Below, piece by piece: positions 26,934 to 37,280 of a stretch of DNA of 53,358 nt. Position 1 is the stretch's first letter, and the number at the start of each line of letters is the position of its first letter. The DNA comes from Pseudomonadota bacterium (GTDB lineage Bacteria > Pseudomonadota > Gammaproteobacteria > Burkholderiales > Rhodocyclaceae). Both the position numbers and the translations under genes were made by a program. Below the pieces are notes generated by a model. The model did no database searches and had not been told where the DNA came from. It worked only from the letters and a program-made list of their open reading frames with translations. Location: NCBI GenBank assembly GCA_018241725.1, contig JAFEDI010000024.1, positions 1 to 53,358 on the forward strand, read 5' to 3'.

Positions 26934-27761
26934 TCAAGCCGGCCGGCCGATCAGCACGTCGGCGACAAAGCGGCTGCCCACATAGGCCAGCATCAGTGCT
27001 ACGAAGCCGGCCAGGGTCCAGTGCAGGGCCTTTCTGCCACGCCAGCCCCAGGCCTGCCGGCCTACCAGCAGGCTGCCGAAGATTCCCCATGAAATGATCG
27101 CGAAGACGGTTTTGTGATCGAAGCGGAAGGCCTTGCCGAACAGGGCTTCGGAGAACAGGATGCCGGAACCCAACGTAAGGGTCAGCAGTACGAAGGCGAT
27201 GCTGATCAGACGGAACAGCAGGGTTTCCATCGTCAGTAGCGGTGGTAGGGATGCGAAAGCGCGGGTCAGGCGGGCGCCGTGCAGGCGGCGTTCGGCGATG
27301 GCCATCAGCATGGCGTGCAGCGCCGCGAGCGTGAACAGACTGTAGGCCAGCATGGCCACCACGAAGTGGGCGCGAAACAGCGGTGACGCGGTGTTCTCCA
27401 GCAGGTGCGGAGCCGGCAGGATGGCCGGCAACGCCGCGCATATTGCGGCAACCGGCATGCCCAGGGTCTGCAGGCCTTCAAGGCGGGCGTAGAGGCTTTC
27501 GATCCAGTAGAACAGCATGGCCAGCCACAACATCAGGGACAGCGCGAGGCTGAAGCCGAAATGCAGGCCCTCCGGCGAGAAGAAGGCACCATGCAGGGAT
27601 ACGCCGTGGGCGGCCAGCGCCACCAGCATTGCGATCCGTTCCCGCAAGCTCAGTCCGTGGCGGGGAGGCTGGGTAGGGGCATGCCAACGGCTATGCCAGA
27701 AGTGCAGGCCGAGCAGCGCATACAGGGAGGCGGGGAGCAGATGAAGTAGAATCGCGGGCAT
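26934..27761 (-). CDS. YpjD-like cytochrome c assembly family membrane protein
   Basis: 275 residues with about eight hydrophobic segments. It belongs to the CcsA/CcmC haem-handling superfamily: the C-terminal part has FRFDHKTVFAIISWGIFGSL and GRQAWGWRGRKALHW, a reduced form of the WWD-type loop, with conserved histidines. The E. coli orthologue YpjD is adjacent to ffh and its exact role is uncertain. Here it is divergent from ffh with only 38 bp between starts, so the promoters must overlap the genes or each other. Confidence 0.88.
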   Translation of the reverse strand: MPAILLHLLPASLYALLGLHFWHSRWHAPTQPPRHGLSLRERIAMLVALAAHGVSLHGAFFSPEGLHFGFSLALSLMLWLAMLFYWIESLYARLEGLQTLGMPVAAICAALPAILPAPHLLENTASPLFRAHFVVAMLAYSLFTLAALHAMLMAIAERRLHGARLTRAFASLPPLLTMETLLFRLISIAFVLLTLTLGSGILFSEALFGKAFRFDHKTVFAIISWGIFGSLLVGRQAWGWRGRKALHWTLAGFVALMLAYVGSRFVADVLIGRPA

Positions 27762-27799
27762 TGTTCAAGTTTACTCCAAGGCCTCGGTTCCAAACCATC

Positions 27800-29161
<1,362 letters not shown>

Positions 29162-29179
29162 AGGTGGCGCGACTCGCAG

Positions 29180-29234
29180 GGGCGAGTGCATTCGCCCGGG
29201 AAGGTGTCGATGTTGGGCCGGCGGGGCCCGCCGG
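29180..29234 (+). terminator. Two hairpins after ffh
   Basis: GGGCGA-GTGCAT-TCGCCC (29180-29197) is followed by a GC-only inverted repeat CCGGCGGG-G-CCCGCCGG (29218-29234). Neither has a strong T-run. They probably end ffh transcripts or shape the leader of the histidine kinase gene. Confidence 0.4.
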
Positions 29235-29314
29235 GCTTGCATTCCTGCATCCGCCCGTCTTTATTCGGACTGAGGGCGCCCCGTCGGGGGCGTGATGCCG
29301 GCAGGGGGCTGCAG

Positions 29315-30847
29315 GTGGAACGCGAACGCGGAGAGAGCACCGTTTCGGCGAACCTGGGCGAGGATGAGGAACGCTGGCGTCTGGCCCTCGAGGTGGCTGG
29401 CGAGGGCGTTTGGGACTGGGATCTCCACAGCGGACAGATGTACCGGAGCCCGCTGTGGAGCGAGATACTGGGGTATGCGCCGGAGGAGACTGCCACCCTC
29501 AAGTGGGGAGCCTTGCTGCATCCGGACGACCGGGAGGAAGCCCAGCGCAAGCTTTCCGCCTGCCTGTCCGGCGAGTCACCCGATTTCGTCGCCGAGTTCC
29601 GGCTATGCTGCAAAAATGGCGAGTATCGCTGGATGGCATCCCGTGCGCGGGTGGTCGCCCGCGATGAGTCGGGGCGACCCGGCCGCATGATCGGCGTTTA
29701 CCAGGATATCCATGAAGCGCGCAGCCTGTCGGATGCGCTGCAGGCTTCCGAGCGGCTATGGCAGTTCGCTTTAGAGGGGCATGGCGACGCCCTGTGGGAC
29801 TGGACGCTGAAAAGCGGCGAGATCAACGTCAGCCAGACCTTCCGGGCGATCATTGGCTTGCCGGCGGACCGGCTGCTGCGCGGCAACGACATCTGGCCGT
29901 CCCGTTTGCACCCGGATGACGTGCGTACGACCGTGGCGGCTTTCTCCGCGCATCTGGCGGGCGTGCGGCCGATCACCGAGGTCGAGTTCCGGCTGCGCAC
30001 CGAGGACGGGGCATATCGCTGGGTCGCCCTGCGCGGCAAGATCATGGAGCGGGACCGCAACGGTAAGCCCTTGCGCATGATCGGCACCGTCCGCGACGTA
30101 CACGACCATTACCTCAGCGCCGAACGGGAGATGCGCCAGCAGCAGGAACTGGCCCGGGCCGCCCGTCTGATCCATGTGGGTGAAATGGCCTCGGCGCTGG
30201 CCCACGAGCTCAATCAGCCCCTCACCGCCCTGCGCAATTTCAGCGCCGTGGCGCTGCGGCGCCTGGACGAACTGGGGGCCGTGGGTGAGTGCATCCGGGG
30301 GCCGCTGCAGCTGATTGCCGAGCAGGCGCTGCGGGCGGGCGAGATCGTGCATCGGGTTCGCGGCTTTGTTCGCAGGGATGGGCTACTGACCGCGCCGATT
30401 GCCATCAATGGTGTCGTGACCGATATCGTCCGTTTCATGGAATTCGAGGCGCGTGCCCATGCGGTGCAGTGGCAACTGGCGCTGGCCGAGCCACCCCTGT
30501 GGGTACAGGGGGATCAGGTGCAACTGGAGCAGGTGCTCAGCAACCTGGCCAAGAACGCCATCGACGCGATGAGCGAGGTCGAGGGTGAGCGACTGCTGCG
30601 CATCGAAACCCGCGACGGCGCCGATGGGATGGTGGAAGTGGTGGTCAGCGACAGCGGCGGCGGTCTGGCCGAGACAGTGCGGGAGGATCCTTTCGCACCC
30701 TTCGTCACCACCAAGCCCGATGGGGTCGGGCTCGGCCTGGCCATTTGCCGCACCATCATCGAGAACCATGGCGGTCGCATGTGGGTCGAAAGAAGTACGC
30801 GGCTGGGCACCACGTTCTGCCTGTCCCTGCCGCCGCCCGCCGGGTAG
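29315..30847 (+). CDS. PAS-domain sensor histidine kinase (FixL-like)
   Basis: 510 residues from GTG 29315, chosen because AGGGGG lies 8 bases upstream; ATG 29186 would place 43 poorly conserved residues inside the ffh terminator region. It carries two PAS-PAC units (about 15-140: GEGVWDWDLHSGQMYRSPLW; about 150-270: GDALWDWTLKSGEINVS), then HisKA (GEMASALAHELNQPLTALRN, with the phospho-histidine) and HATPase (NLAKNAIDAM, VVSDSGGGL, GVGLGLAICRTIIENHGG). No transmembrane segment is visible, so it senses in the cytoplasm. FixL haem-binding residues cannot be confirmed. It pairs with the LuxR-type regulator 79 bp downstream. Confidence 0.88.
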   Translation: MERERGESTVSANLGEDEERWRLALEVAGEGVWDWDLHSGQMYRSPLWSEILGYAPEETATLKWGALLHPDDREEAQRKLSACLSGESPDFVAEFRLCCKNGEYRWMASRARVVARDESGRPGRMIGVYQDIHEARSLSDALQASERLWQFALEGHGDALWDWTLKSGEINVSQTFRAIIGLPADRLLRGNDIWPSRLHPDDVRTTVAAFSAHLAGVRPITEVEFRLRTEDGAYRWVALRGKIMERDRNGKPLRMIGTVRDVHDHYLSAEREMRQQQELARAARLIHVGEMASALAHELNQPLTALRNFSAVALRRLDELGAVGECIRGPLQLIAEQALRAGEIVHRVRGFVRRDGLLTAPIAINGVVTDIVRFMEFEARAHAVQWQLALAEPPLWVQGDQVQLEQVLSNLAKNAIDAMSEVEGERLLRIETRDGADGMVEVVVSDSGGGLAETVREDPFAPFVTTKPDGVGLGLAICRTIIENHGGRMWVERSTRLGTTFCLSLPPPAG

Positions 30848-30926
30848 CGGGCGTATGTACAAGGATGAGGGTACTACCCTGTTGGGATAACGATAACAAG
30901 TAGTTACTGCCGACCGGGAGAAGAAT

Positions 30927-31544
30927 ATGAACAGACCACTTGTCTGCGTGGTCGATGACGACGATGCTGTTCGTCTGTCGATCGGTTTGCTGATCGAAAC
31001 CCTTGGTTTTCCGGTGCGCTGTTACGCCGGTGCGATGGAGCTTCTGGACGACGATGACGCGCTGGAGCGTGCCCATTGCCTGGTGCTCGACGTGCGCATG
31101 CCGGGCCTGAGCGGCGTCGGCTTGCAGGGCCGCCTCGAACGAATCGGTCAGCGTGTGCCGATCATCTTCGTGTCCGCCTATGGCGACGTACCGATGGTGG
31201 CGCGGGTCATGCGTGCGGGTGCCTTCGATTTCCTGCAAAAACCCTTCAACGAACAGGTGCTACTCGACCGCGTCAATGAAGCCGTGCAGGTGTCTACCCA
31301 GCGCCGGCGGGAAGGAGCCAGGTGGAATGCGGTCCAGGGGCGTCTGGACGGCCTGACGACTCGCGAGCGGGATGTCATGGACGGAATGGTGGCGGGGCGC
31401 CTCAACAAGCAGATCGCCGAAGATCTGGGCATCAGTATCAAGACCGTCGAACAGCACCGGGCGCGGGTCATGGAAAAGCTGCAGGTCGAATCCCTGGCCG
31501 AACTGGTCAGGTTGGTGATCGAGGTCCGCTATCACACGGATTGA
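30927..31544 (+). CDS. FixJ/LuxR-family response regulator
   Basis: 205 residues. The receiver domain (1-120) has the acidic pocket VVDDDDAV, phospho-acceptor in VLDVRMPGLSG, and lysine in LQKPF. An HTH LuxR domain follows (LTTRERDVMDGMVAGRLNKQ-IAEDLGISIKTVEQHRARV). The design is that of FixJ/StyR/TodT-type activators. GGGAGAA precedes ATG 30927. It is the cognate partner of the adjacent PAS kinase. A phasin gene follows 205 bp downstream in the same direction and is a possible target. Confidence 0.92.
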   Translation: MNRPLVCVVDDDDAVRLSIGLLIETLGFPVRCYAGAMELLDDDDALERAHCLVLDVRMPGLSGVGLQGRLERIGQRVPIIFVSAYGDVPMVARVMRAGAFDFLQKPFNEQVLLDRVNEAVQVSTQRRREGARWNAVQGRLDGLTTRERDVMDGMVAGRLNKQIAEDLGISIKTVEQHRARVMEKLQVESLAELVRLVIEVRYHTD

Positions 31545-31638
31545 GCTTCGATGTGATCAGGGTTTTCCCTGTACTGACGCGGGGAAAATGCCGTCTTCAT
31601 GACTGCTGCCGACGATGACATACTCCGCCCAACTTCTC

Positions 31639-31660
31639 CGCTGCACCTCGATGTGCAGCG
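31639..31660. promoter_or_regulatory. Inverted repeat upstream of the phasin gene, candidate PhaR operator
   Basis: CGCTGCAC-N6-GTGCAGCG is a perfect 8-bp inverted repeat, 90 bp upstream of the phasin ATG. Known PhaR sites are TGC/GCA-rich dyads (CTGC-N3/4-GCAG) and phasin genes are the classic PhaR target. The spacer here is longer, so the assignment is tentative. Confidence 0.4.
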
Positions 31661-31749
31661 CGGGCAAAAGATTGCGTGCCGTTCAGGGCAGGATCTAGAA
31701 GGGTGGGGGAGAGACCCATGGAAAGCAGTCAACTCGATAGGAGATTGGA

Positions 31750-32295
31750 ATGACCGTGGTCAGCATTACACGTTTCGCGCCGCTGCAGGGCGCCGAGCTC
31801 GACAAATTCATCGAACTGGCCCAGGGGCTGGCGGACCAGGCGGAGAAACTCCTTCGCCTGCAACTCGAAAGCAACCTCGAGTTTGCCCGCGACGCCTTGG
31901 CTGGTTCCGCCGGCTTCCTTGAGGTCCGTGACGTAGCCGGTCTGGCCGACTGGCAGGCCCGTTTCTTCCAGCCGCAATTGCAGCGTTCCTCCGAAACGGC
32001 CCGTCAGCAGTACGAAGTGATGCTCGAGGCTGGCCAGCTTTTCGCCGAGGCTTTCCGGAATACCGCCGCGACGGCCTCCGGTCAGGTCCGGCACAACATT
32101 GATCGTCTGGCGGAAGGGGCGCCGACCGGTTTCGATACATGGTTTGATGTCCTGCGTGGCGGCTTCGAGGCCCAGATGGCGGCCTTCGAGAACTTCGGCA
32201 AGATTGGTGAGCAGATCAAGGATGTGGCGCTTGCCGCACAGGTCGCCAAGCCGGCGCCCAGCTCTCGCCGGGAGGCTGCCCGCAAGACTGCGTGA
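31750..32295 (+). CDS. phaP: Phasin family protein
   Basis: 181-residue amphipathic helical protein that coats polyhydroxyalkanoate granules. The phasin pattern is seen in FIELAQGLADQAEKLLRLQL, VRDVAGLADWQARFFQPQLQ and FGKIGEQIKDVALAAQVAKP, with a basic Ala-rich tail (SSRREAARKTA). There is no signal peptide or membrane segment. The PHA synthesis genes lie 11 kb away, including phaR, which should repress this gene. An inverted repeat at 31639-31660 and a terminator at 32334-32366 bound the transcription unit. Confidence 0.9.
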   Translation: MTVVSITRFAPLQGAELDKFIELAQGLADQAEKLLRLQLESNLEFARDALAGSAGFLEVRDVAGLADWQARFFQPQLQRSSETARQQYEVMLEAGQLFAEAFRNTAATASGQVRHNIDRLAEGAPTGFDTWFDVLRGGFEAQMAAFENFGKIGEQIKDVALAAQVAKPAPSSRREAARKTA

Positions 32296-32333
32296 TTGAG
32301 GGGGGAGAAAGAGGCGCGTCATCGCGCCCGCGG

Positions 32334-32366
32334 AAGGCCGTCCATGTAGGCGGCCTTTCGTTTTTT
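32334..32366 (+). terminator. Terminator of the phasin gene
   Basis: AAGGCCG-N10-CGGCCTT followed by TCGTTTTTT lies 40 bp after the phasin stop. Confidence 0.9.
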
Positions 32367-32385
32367 GGTGGTGTACCATCGTGCC

Positions 32386-33222
32386 ATGCCGGAAACCCCT
32401 GAAGATATGCATGCCCAGGCCTACGCGGCCCTGATGTGTCCCGATCCCGCCGAAAAGTCCAGACTGGTGGCGCAGCTGTGCCGGGACTGGGAACAGGGCT
32501 TGCTGCCGATCCCCGCCGATGGTGGTGCCTGCCCGGTGCTGCCTGTGATCGATGCCGGTCGGCCGGATCGGCCTGAGCTGATCACCTATACTTCCGTGCC
32601 GCAGCGCAAACCCTCTTCCACCGAGGGGCTGGCCGCGCTGCTGCACGCGATTGCCCACATCGAATTCAACGCCATCAATCTGGCACTGGATTGCGTCTAT
32701 CGTTTTCGTGGCTTGCCGGCGGACTTCTACGCCGGCTGGTTGCAGGTGGCGGAGGAGGAGGCCTACCACTTCGGCCTGGTGACGGAGCGGCTCGCGGCGG
32801 CGGGCTTTGCCTATGGTGACTTTCCAGCCCATCGTGGTTTGTGGGACATGGCCGTCAAGACCGCCGACGATCCGCTGGTGCGCATGGCTCTGGTGCCGCG
32901 GGTGCTCGAAGCGCGGGGGCTGGACGCCACACCGCCGATCATCGCAAAACTGCGCAAGGTCGGCGACGAGGCGACGATCGCGGTGCTCGACATCATCCTG
33001 CGCGACGAGATCGGCCATGTGGCCTTGGGCGACCGCTGGTTCCGCCATTTCTGTGCCGAGCGCGGGCGGGAGCCGGAGGCGACCTATCTCACCCTGATGA
33101 CCGAGTTCGACGCTCCCTGGCCACCCAAGCCGCTGAATGTAGAAGCCCGCCGGAGGGCGGGCTTCAGTGCCGGCGAGATCGCGCGGCTGGAGGGAGGGCG
33201 GCCCCGCAAGAGCGAGGCCTAG
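32386..33222 (+). CDS. DUF455 ferritin-like protein
   Basis: 278 residues. The DUF455 family is predicted to have a ferritin-like four-helix bundle with a di-iron site, related to MiaE. Candidate iron ligands are in AIAHIEFNAINLAL, WLQVAEEEAYHFGLV and ILRDEIGHVALGDRW, i.e. E/H-x-x-H patterns spaced over the bundle. The substrate is unknown. The ATG at 32386 follows the phasin terminator closely with no good ribosome site, so start choice is uncertain (a TTG at 32365 is in frame). It converges on ccsB with 7 bp between stops. Confidence 0.88.
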   Translation: MPETPEDMHAQAYAALMCPDPAEKSRLVAQLCRDWEQGLLPIPADGGACPVLPVIDAGRPDRPELITYTSVPQRKPSSTEGLAALLHAIAHIEFNAINLALDCVYRFRGLPADFYAGWLQVAEEEAYHFGLVTERLAAAGFAYGDFPAHRGLWDMAVKTADDPLVRMALVPRVLEARGLDATPPIIAKLRKVGDEATIAVLDIILRDEIGHVALGDRWFRHFCAERGREPEATYLTLMTEFDAPWPPKPLNVEARRRAGFSAGEIARLEGGRPRKSEA

Positions 33223-33229
33223 GCAGCGC

Positions 33230-34369
33230 TCACAGCGAGCCGTAGGAATGCAGGCCTGACAGGAACATATTGACGCCGACGAAGGCGAAGGCCGTCACCA
33301 CCAGGCCGATCACCGCCCACCAGGCCAGCATCGGGCCGCGCAGGCCCTTGGTCAGGCGGATGTGCAGCCAGGCCGCATAGTTCAGCCACACGATGAAGGC
33401 CCAGGTCTCCTTCGGATCCCACTGCCAGTAGGTGCCCCAGGCCTCGGCGGCCCACAGGGCGCCGAGGATGGTGGCGATGGTGAAGAAGGCGAAGCCGATC
33501 GCGATCGCCTTGTACATCACGTCGTCCAGCACCTCCGCAGGCGGCAGGCGGCTGGCCAGGATGCCCTTGCGCACCAGCAGGTCGGCCACGCCGATCATCG
33601 CCGCCAGTGCGAAGGCGCCGTAGCCGATGAAGTTGGCGGGCACGTGCACCTTCATCCAGTAGCTCTGCAGCGCCGGGATCAGCGGCTGGATCTCCTGGGC
33701 TTCGCGGGAGAAGGTGTACCACAGCAGGAAGGCCACTGCCGCCGAGATCACCAGCAGCACGAAGGCGCCCATCCGGCGCGTTGCGTAATGGCCTTCGTAG
33801 TACAGATAGAGCAGACCGGTGATCAGCGAGAACAGTACGAAGACCTCATACAGATTGCTGATGGGGATGTGGCCTACGTCGGTGCCGATCAGATAGCTCT
33901 CGTACCAGCGCACCAGCAGGCCGGTAGTGCCCATCGTCACGGCGCTCCAGGTCAGGGCGGAGCCGGTCTTCTCGGCGAAGTCCGAACGGGCGATGAGGCC
34001 GATCCAGTAGGCGCCGGTTGCGATGAAGAACAGCGCGCTCATCCACATGATCGCCGTCTGGCTGGAGATCAGGTACTTCAGGAAGAAGGCCTGTTCGGCA
34101 CGGGCCAGATCGCCACCGTACAGGCTGATGCTCAACAGGGCCAGCGCTGCTGCTGCGACGAGAAAACCCCGGAAGGGTTTCCAAGCCCAGCCGATGGCGG
34201 CCAGGGACGGAACGACGGCGGCGAGGATGGCTTTGTCGTAGATGTCCATGAAGGCGCCGTACTGGCTCAAGGCAAAGCCGGCTGCGCAGACCAGAGCCAG
34301 CGCAAACAGGCCATCACCAAGGCCGATGCGGCGTAGCGGGGACGGGGTTCCGGAGTGGGCGATGTCCAT
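33230..34369 (-). CDS. ccsB: Cytochrome c biogenesis protein CcsB/ResC
   Basis: 379-residue inner-membrane component of the System II haem delivery and ligation complex, with about eight hydrophobic segments. The haem-handling WWD motif appears in WGTYWQWDPKETWAFIVWLN, with conserved histidines before and after (LHIRLTKG). It partners with ResB encoded 15 bp upstream. Together they attach haem to periplasmic CXXCH proteins such as the adjacent cytochrome c4. Confidence 0.95.
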   Translation of the reverse strand: MDIAHSGTPSPLRRIGLGDGLFALALVCAAGFALSQYGAFMDIYDKAILAAVVPSLAAIGWAWKPFRGFLVAAAALALLSISLYGGDLARAEQAFFLKYLISSQTAIMWMSALFFIATGAYWIGLIARSDFAEKTGSALTWSAVTMGTTGLLVRWYESYLIGTDVGHIPISNLYEVFVLFSLITGLLYLYYEGHYATRRMGAFVLLVISAAVAFLLWYTFSREAQEIQPLIPALQSYWMKVHVPANFIGYGAFALAAMIGVADLLVRKGILASRLPPAEVLDDVMYKAIAIGFAFFTIATILGALWAAEAWGTYWQWDPKETWAFIVWLNYAAWLHIRLTKGLRGPMLAWWAVIGLVVTAFAFVGVNMFLSGLHSYGSL

Positions 34370-34384
34370 GGGTATGACCTCGGA

Positions 34385-36436
34385 TCAGGATTGGGCGGGC
34401 GGCGTGGTGGCCGGGTCGAGCAGGGCCGCGATAGCCTTGCGGTGGCGCTGGAAGGTTTCTTCCACGTCCATCGATTTGCGGTTGGCGCTGAGGGCCACCA
34501 GTGCGTCGCCGTTGTGTTTGATCAAAACAAAGAGCCGGCGTTCGCGGATGTAGAGCATCGCGAAGACACCCAGCACCAACAGCAGGGAGCCGAAATACAC
34601 CACCGGCTTGCCCGGGGAGCGGGTTACCTGCAGCACCGTGGCGCGCACTTCCTCGAAGCTGGCGAGCTGGAGATACACCGGGGCACCGTAATGCAGGCTG
34701 TCGCTGGTGGCGTTCAGGGAGTCGCGCAGCAGACGGCCGAGCTTCTGGTCCAGTTCCAGCGGAGGTTGGCCGGCGGCGCTGCGTGCCAGTTTCCAGGCTT
34801 CCCAGGTCGAACCTTCGAGGATTTTCACGAACACGTCTGCGGCTTTGTCGCGCTCGGCGGCAGGCACGGTACTCTCGATGAACTTGCCGAGGCTTTCGAA
34901 ACCGCCGATGGCGAACAGTTCCAGCGTCTTCCGGGTAGTTTCGCGCAGGCGCTCGCGCACTGTTTCACCAGCATCCGGTCCCAGCGCAGTCGCGACGAAG
35001 CGGTTGGCGATTTCCGCGTGGCGGCTCTTGTCGAGCAACTGGCTGTGGATCATGAACCAGCTGTCCGGCTTGCCGTCCTGGTCCATCGGAATGCGCATGA
35101 AGCGGAACGGCGCCGCCGGCGTGTCGCGCATGCCGGCCAGCATGTACCAGGCGCCATCCTGCTCGATCGGCAACATGTAGTTCTGGTACTCGCGGGCCTG
35201 GCCGGCAGAGTCGCGCAACTTGTATTCGAAGCTCGGGCCGACGTTGCGCAGGTCCTTCTTCGATACGGAACGGGCGCCGCTGCCGAGGTGCTTCTCGAGC
35301 GTGGCCATCTTGCTGGTCTCCGCCGCCGGCTCATCGTTGGCCATGTTCTCGATGTTGAAGGGGCGGAAGCTGCCCAGTTCCAGCGTGTAGTCGAGCCCGT
35401 CCTGCTTGAGTTTGATGGCTTCGCCAACGGTGGCGTCGGTCTGGAAGGGCGTCTTGCCGCCGGTGCGCAGGTCGTGGCCGAGCAGGTGCAGGCGCGAGCC
35501 GCCGTCCTCGAAGCTGGCCTGGTACATCATGATGCCGTCGAACTCGAAGGGCTTGTTAACCTCGATGGTCTTCTCGACGGACTTGCCAGTGGCCTTGTCG
35601 GTGATCAGGATGTCGCTGGCGAAGCGCTTAGGCATTCCAGTGGAGTAGTGCTCCAGGTGGAATTTGCGTAGGGAAACCGTGAAGGGCAGGTCCTGCAACA
35701 GGATGCCGTCCTTCACGTTGAGGATCGCCACGTTGGAACTCTTGCCTTCCGGGATGAACACGTTGCCGCGGAAGCTCCAGTTGTCCAGGCCCAGGCGGCT
35801 TTCCGGCTTGATGTCGGAGATCAGCTGGTTGCCCGAGGTGGTTGTCTTGCCGCCGAGGGCCATCTGCATCTTGAGGGGCAGGTTGCCATCCAGCAGGCCG
35901 CCGATGCAGATCAGTACGATGGCGGAGTGGGCCAGGAAGTAGCCGACGCGCGTCCAGCTGCCCTGCTTGGCGGCCAGCAGCACGCCGTCCTCGCGGGCAC
36001 CAGCCCGGCTCTGAAAGCCGTTGGCGGCCAGATAAGCCTGAATTTTCTGGGCTGCGTTGTCGGTGGGGAGGGCCGTGTGAAGCCGCTCGTGGTGCAGGAA
36101 GGCGGCCAGCGAGGCTTCTTTCGCATGTTCGCGGAAGCTGCGCATGTCCTTCAGCATCGGCTGCGTCTGGCGCACGATGCAGGCTGTGGTGGAGAGCACC
36201 AGGAAGGCCAGGATGACCAGAAACCAGGCCGAGTTATAGACCGCGTAGAGGCCCAGCTCCTCAAAGAGCGGGAACCAGTAGGGGCCGAACTGGTTGAGGT
36301 AATTGTTGTAAGGCTCGTTCTGCTTGAGCACCGTCCCGATGATGGAGGCGATCCCGAGGATGGTCAGCAGGCTGATCGCAAAGCGCATTGAGCTGATCAG
36401 CTCGTAGAAGGCGCGGGAAGTGCTGCGCTGTCGCAT
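34385..36436 (-). CDS. resB: Cytochrome c biogenesis protein ResB
   Basis: 683-residue partner of CcsB in System II cytochrome c maturation. The N-terminus has FYELISSMRFAISLLTILGI and further membrane segments (WFLVILAFLVLSTTACIV; VGYFLAHSAIVLICIGG), then a large periplasmic domain and a last helix (VVYFGSLLLVLGVFAMLYIR) before a cytoplasmic tail. System II (ResBC) rather than System I (Ccm) is typical of betaproteobacteria. Operon order is cytochrome c4, resB, ccsB, but a terminator at 36472-36497 separates the cytochrome gene. Confidence 0.95.
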   Translation of the reverse strand: MRQRSTSRAFYELISSMRFAISLLTILGIASIIGTVLKQNEPYNNYLNQFGPYWFPLFEELGLYAVYNSAWFLVILAFLVLSTTACIVRQTQPMLKDMRSFREHAKEASLAAFLHHERLHTALPTDNAAQKIQAYLAANGFQSRAGAREDGVLLAAKQGSWTRVGYFLAHSAIVLICIGGLLDGNLPLKMQMALGGKTTTSGNQLISDIKPESRLGLDNWSFRGNVFIPEGKSSNVAILNVKDGILLQDLPFTVSLRKFHLEHYSTGMPKRFASDILITDKATGKSVEKTIEVNKPFEFDGIMMYQASFEDGGSRLHLLGHDLRTGGKTPFQTDATVGEAIKLKQDGLDYTLELGSFRPFNIENMANDEPAAETSKMATLEKHLGSGARSVSKKDLRNVGPSFEYKLRDSAGQAREYQNYMLPIEQDGAWYMLAGMRDTPAAPFRFMRIPMDQDGKPDSWFMIHSQLLDKSRHAEIANRFVATALGPDAGETVRERLRETTRKTLELFAIGGFESLGKFIESTVPAAERDKAADVFVKILEGSTWEAWKLARSAAGQPPLELDQKLGRLLRDSLNATSDSLHYGAPVYLQLASFEEVRATVLQVTRSPGKPVVYFGSLLLVLGVFAMLYIRERRLFVLIKHNGDALVALSANRKSMDVEETFQRHRKAIAALLDPATTPPAQS

Positions 36437-36471
36437 GAATGGCGTCGAGATAAGCAGGGGCGGAAATGGAA

Positions 36472-36497
36472 AAAGGGGTGGCCGAGACCACCCCTTT
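36472..36497 (-). terminator. Terminator of the cytochrome c4 gene
   Basis: Perfect 10-bp stem AAAGGGGTGG/CCACCCCTTT with a 6-base loop and T-run on the leftward side, 36 bp past the stop and 36 bp before the resB start. Confidence 0.9.
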
Positions 36498-36532
36498 CTT
36501 TATAGTCGGACAGCGCGAAAAGGCGCCTTGAC

Positions 36533-37168
36533 TCAGCGCAAGCCGGCAGCGAAGTCGGCGACGGCCTTGATTTCCGGATCGGTCATCTTGAGGGCGATGG
36601 TGCGCATCATCTTGTTCGGATCGTTGGCACGCTCGCCAGCACGGAAGGCCTTCAGCTGGGCTTCGGTGTAGTCGGCGAACTGGCCGGACAGACGCGGGAA
36701 CTGGGCAGGAAGGCCGGCGCCGGCGGGGCCGTGACAGGCGGCACAGGCGGGGATGCCGCGCTTCAGATCACCGGCACGCCACAGTTTCTGGCCGAGTTCG
36801 ATGCTGGCCTTGTTCTTGGCAGCTTCTGGCTTCTGCTGCTGGCCGGCAAAGTAGGCGGCCAGGCCCTTGATATCGTCGTCGGACAGCGGAGCGGCCATGC
36901 CGCCCATCACCGGGTTGGCGCGCTCGGCGGGCTTGCCGTCCTGGCTCTTGAAGTTCCGCAGCTGCTTGGCGAGGTATTCCTGATGCTGGCCCGCGAGCTT
37001 CGGGTTGGTCGGGATCTGGCTGTTGCCGTCTGCACCGTGGCACGCAACGCAGACCGTTTCTGCAGTCTGCTTGGCCTTGGCCAGATCGGGTTGGGCGGAA
37101 GCCTTCTCTTCAGCCTGAACTGCACCGGTGGCCAGAAGCAACGAAAGCAGCAGGGAACGCTTGATCAT
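36533..37168 (-). CDS. Dihaem cytochrome c4
   Basis: 211-residue periplasmic electron carrier with signal peptide MIKRSLLLSLLLATGAVQA and two class I cytochrome domains. Haem sites are CVACHGADGN and CAACHGPAGAG, with axial methionines probably in VMGGMAAPLSD and KMMRTIALKMTD. Cytochrome c4 usually feeds terminal oxidases. ATG 37168 is preceded by GAGGACATC, a plausible ribosome site. It is divergent from engB, the arrangement seen in Neisseria and other betaproteobacteria. Confidence 0.94.
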   Translation of the reverse strand: MIKRSLLLSLLLATGAVQAEEKASAQPDLAKAKQTAETVCVACHGADGNSQIPTNPKLAGQHQEYLAKQLRNFKSQDGKPAERANPVMGGMAAPLSDDDIKGLAAYFAGQQQKPEAAKNKASIELGQKLWRAGDLKRGIPACAACHGPAGAGLPAQFPRLSGQFADYTEAQLKAFRAGERANDPNKMMRTIALKMTDPEIKAVADFAAGLR

Positions 37169-37280
37169 GATGTCCTCGGAAGCCAAGAATGTGGAAGTCT
37201 CAAACCTGCTATTCTATAGCAATTCCAGTCATTTGCGCGATGCAATAAAGCTCTAGCGCGCAAGCTTCACGCCATTCCCC

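Noticed and set aside
34355-35671. Frame antisense to resB
   Set aside because: No recognisable product; resB is complete and convincing.
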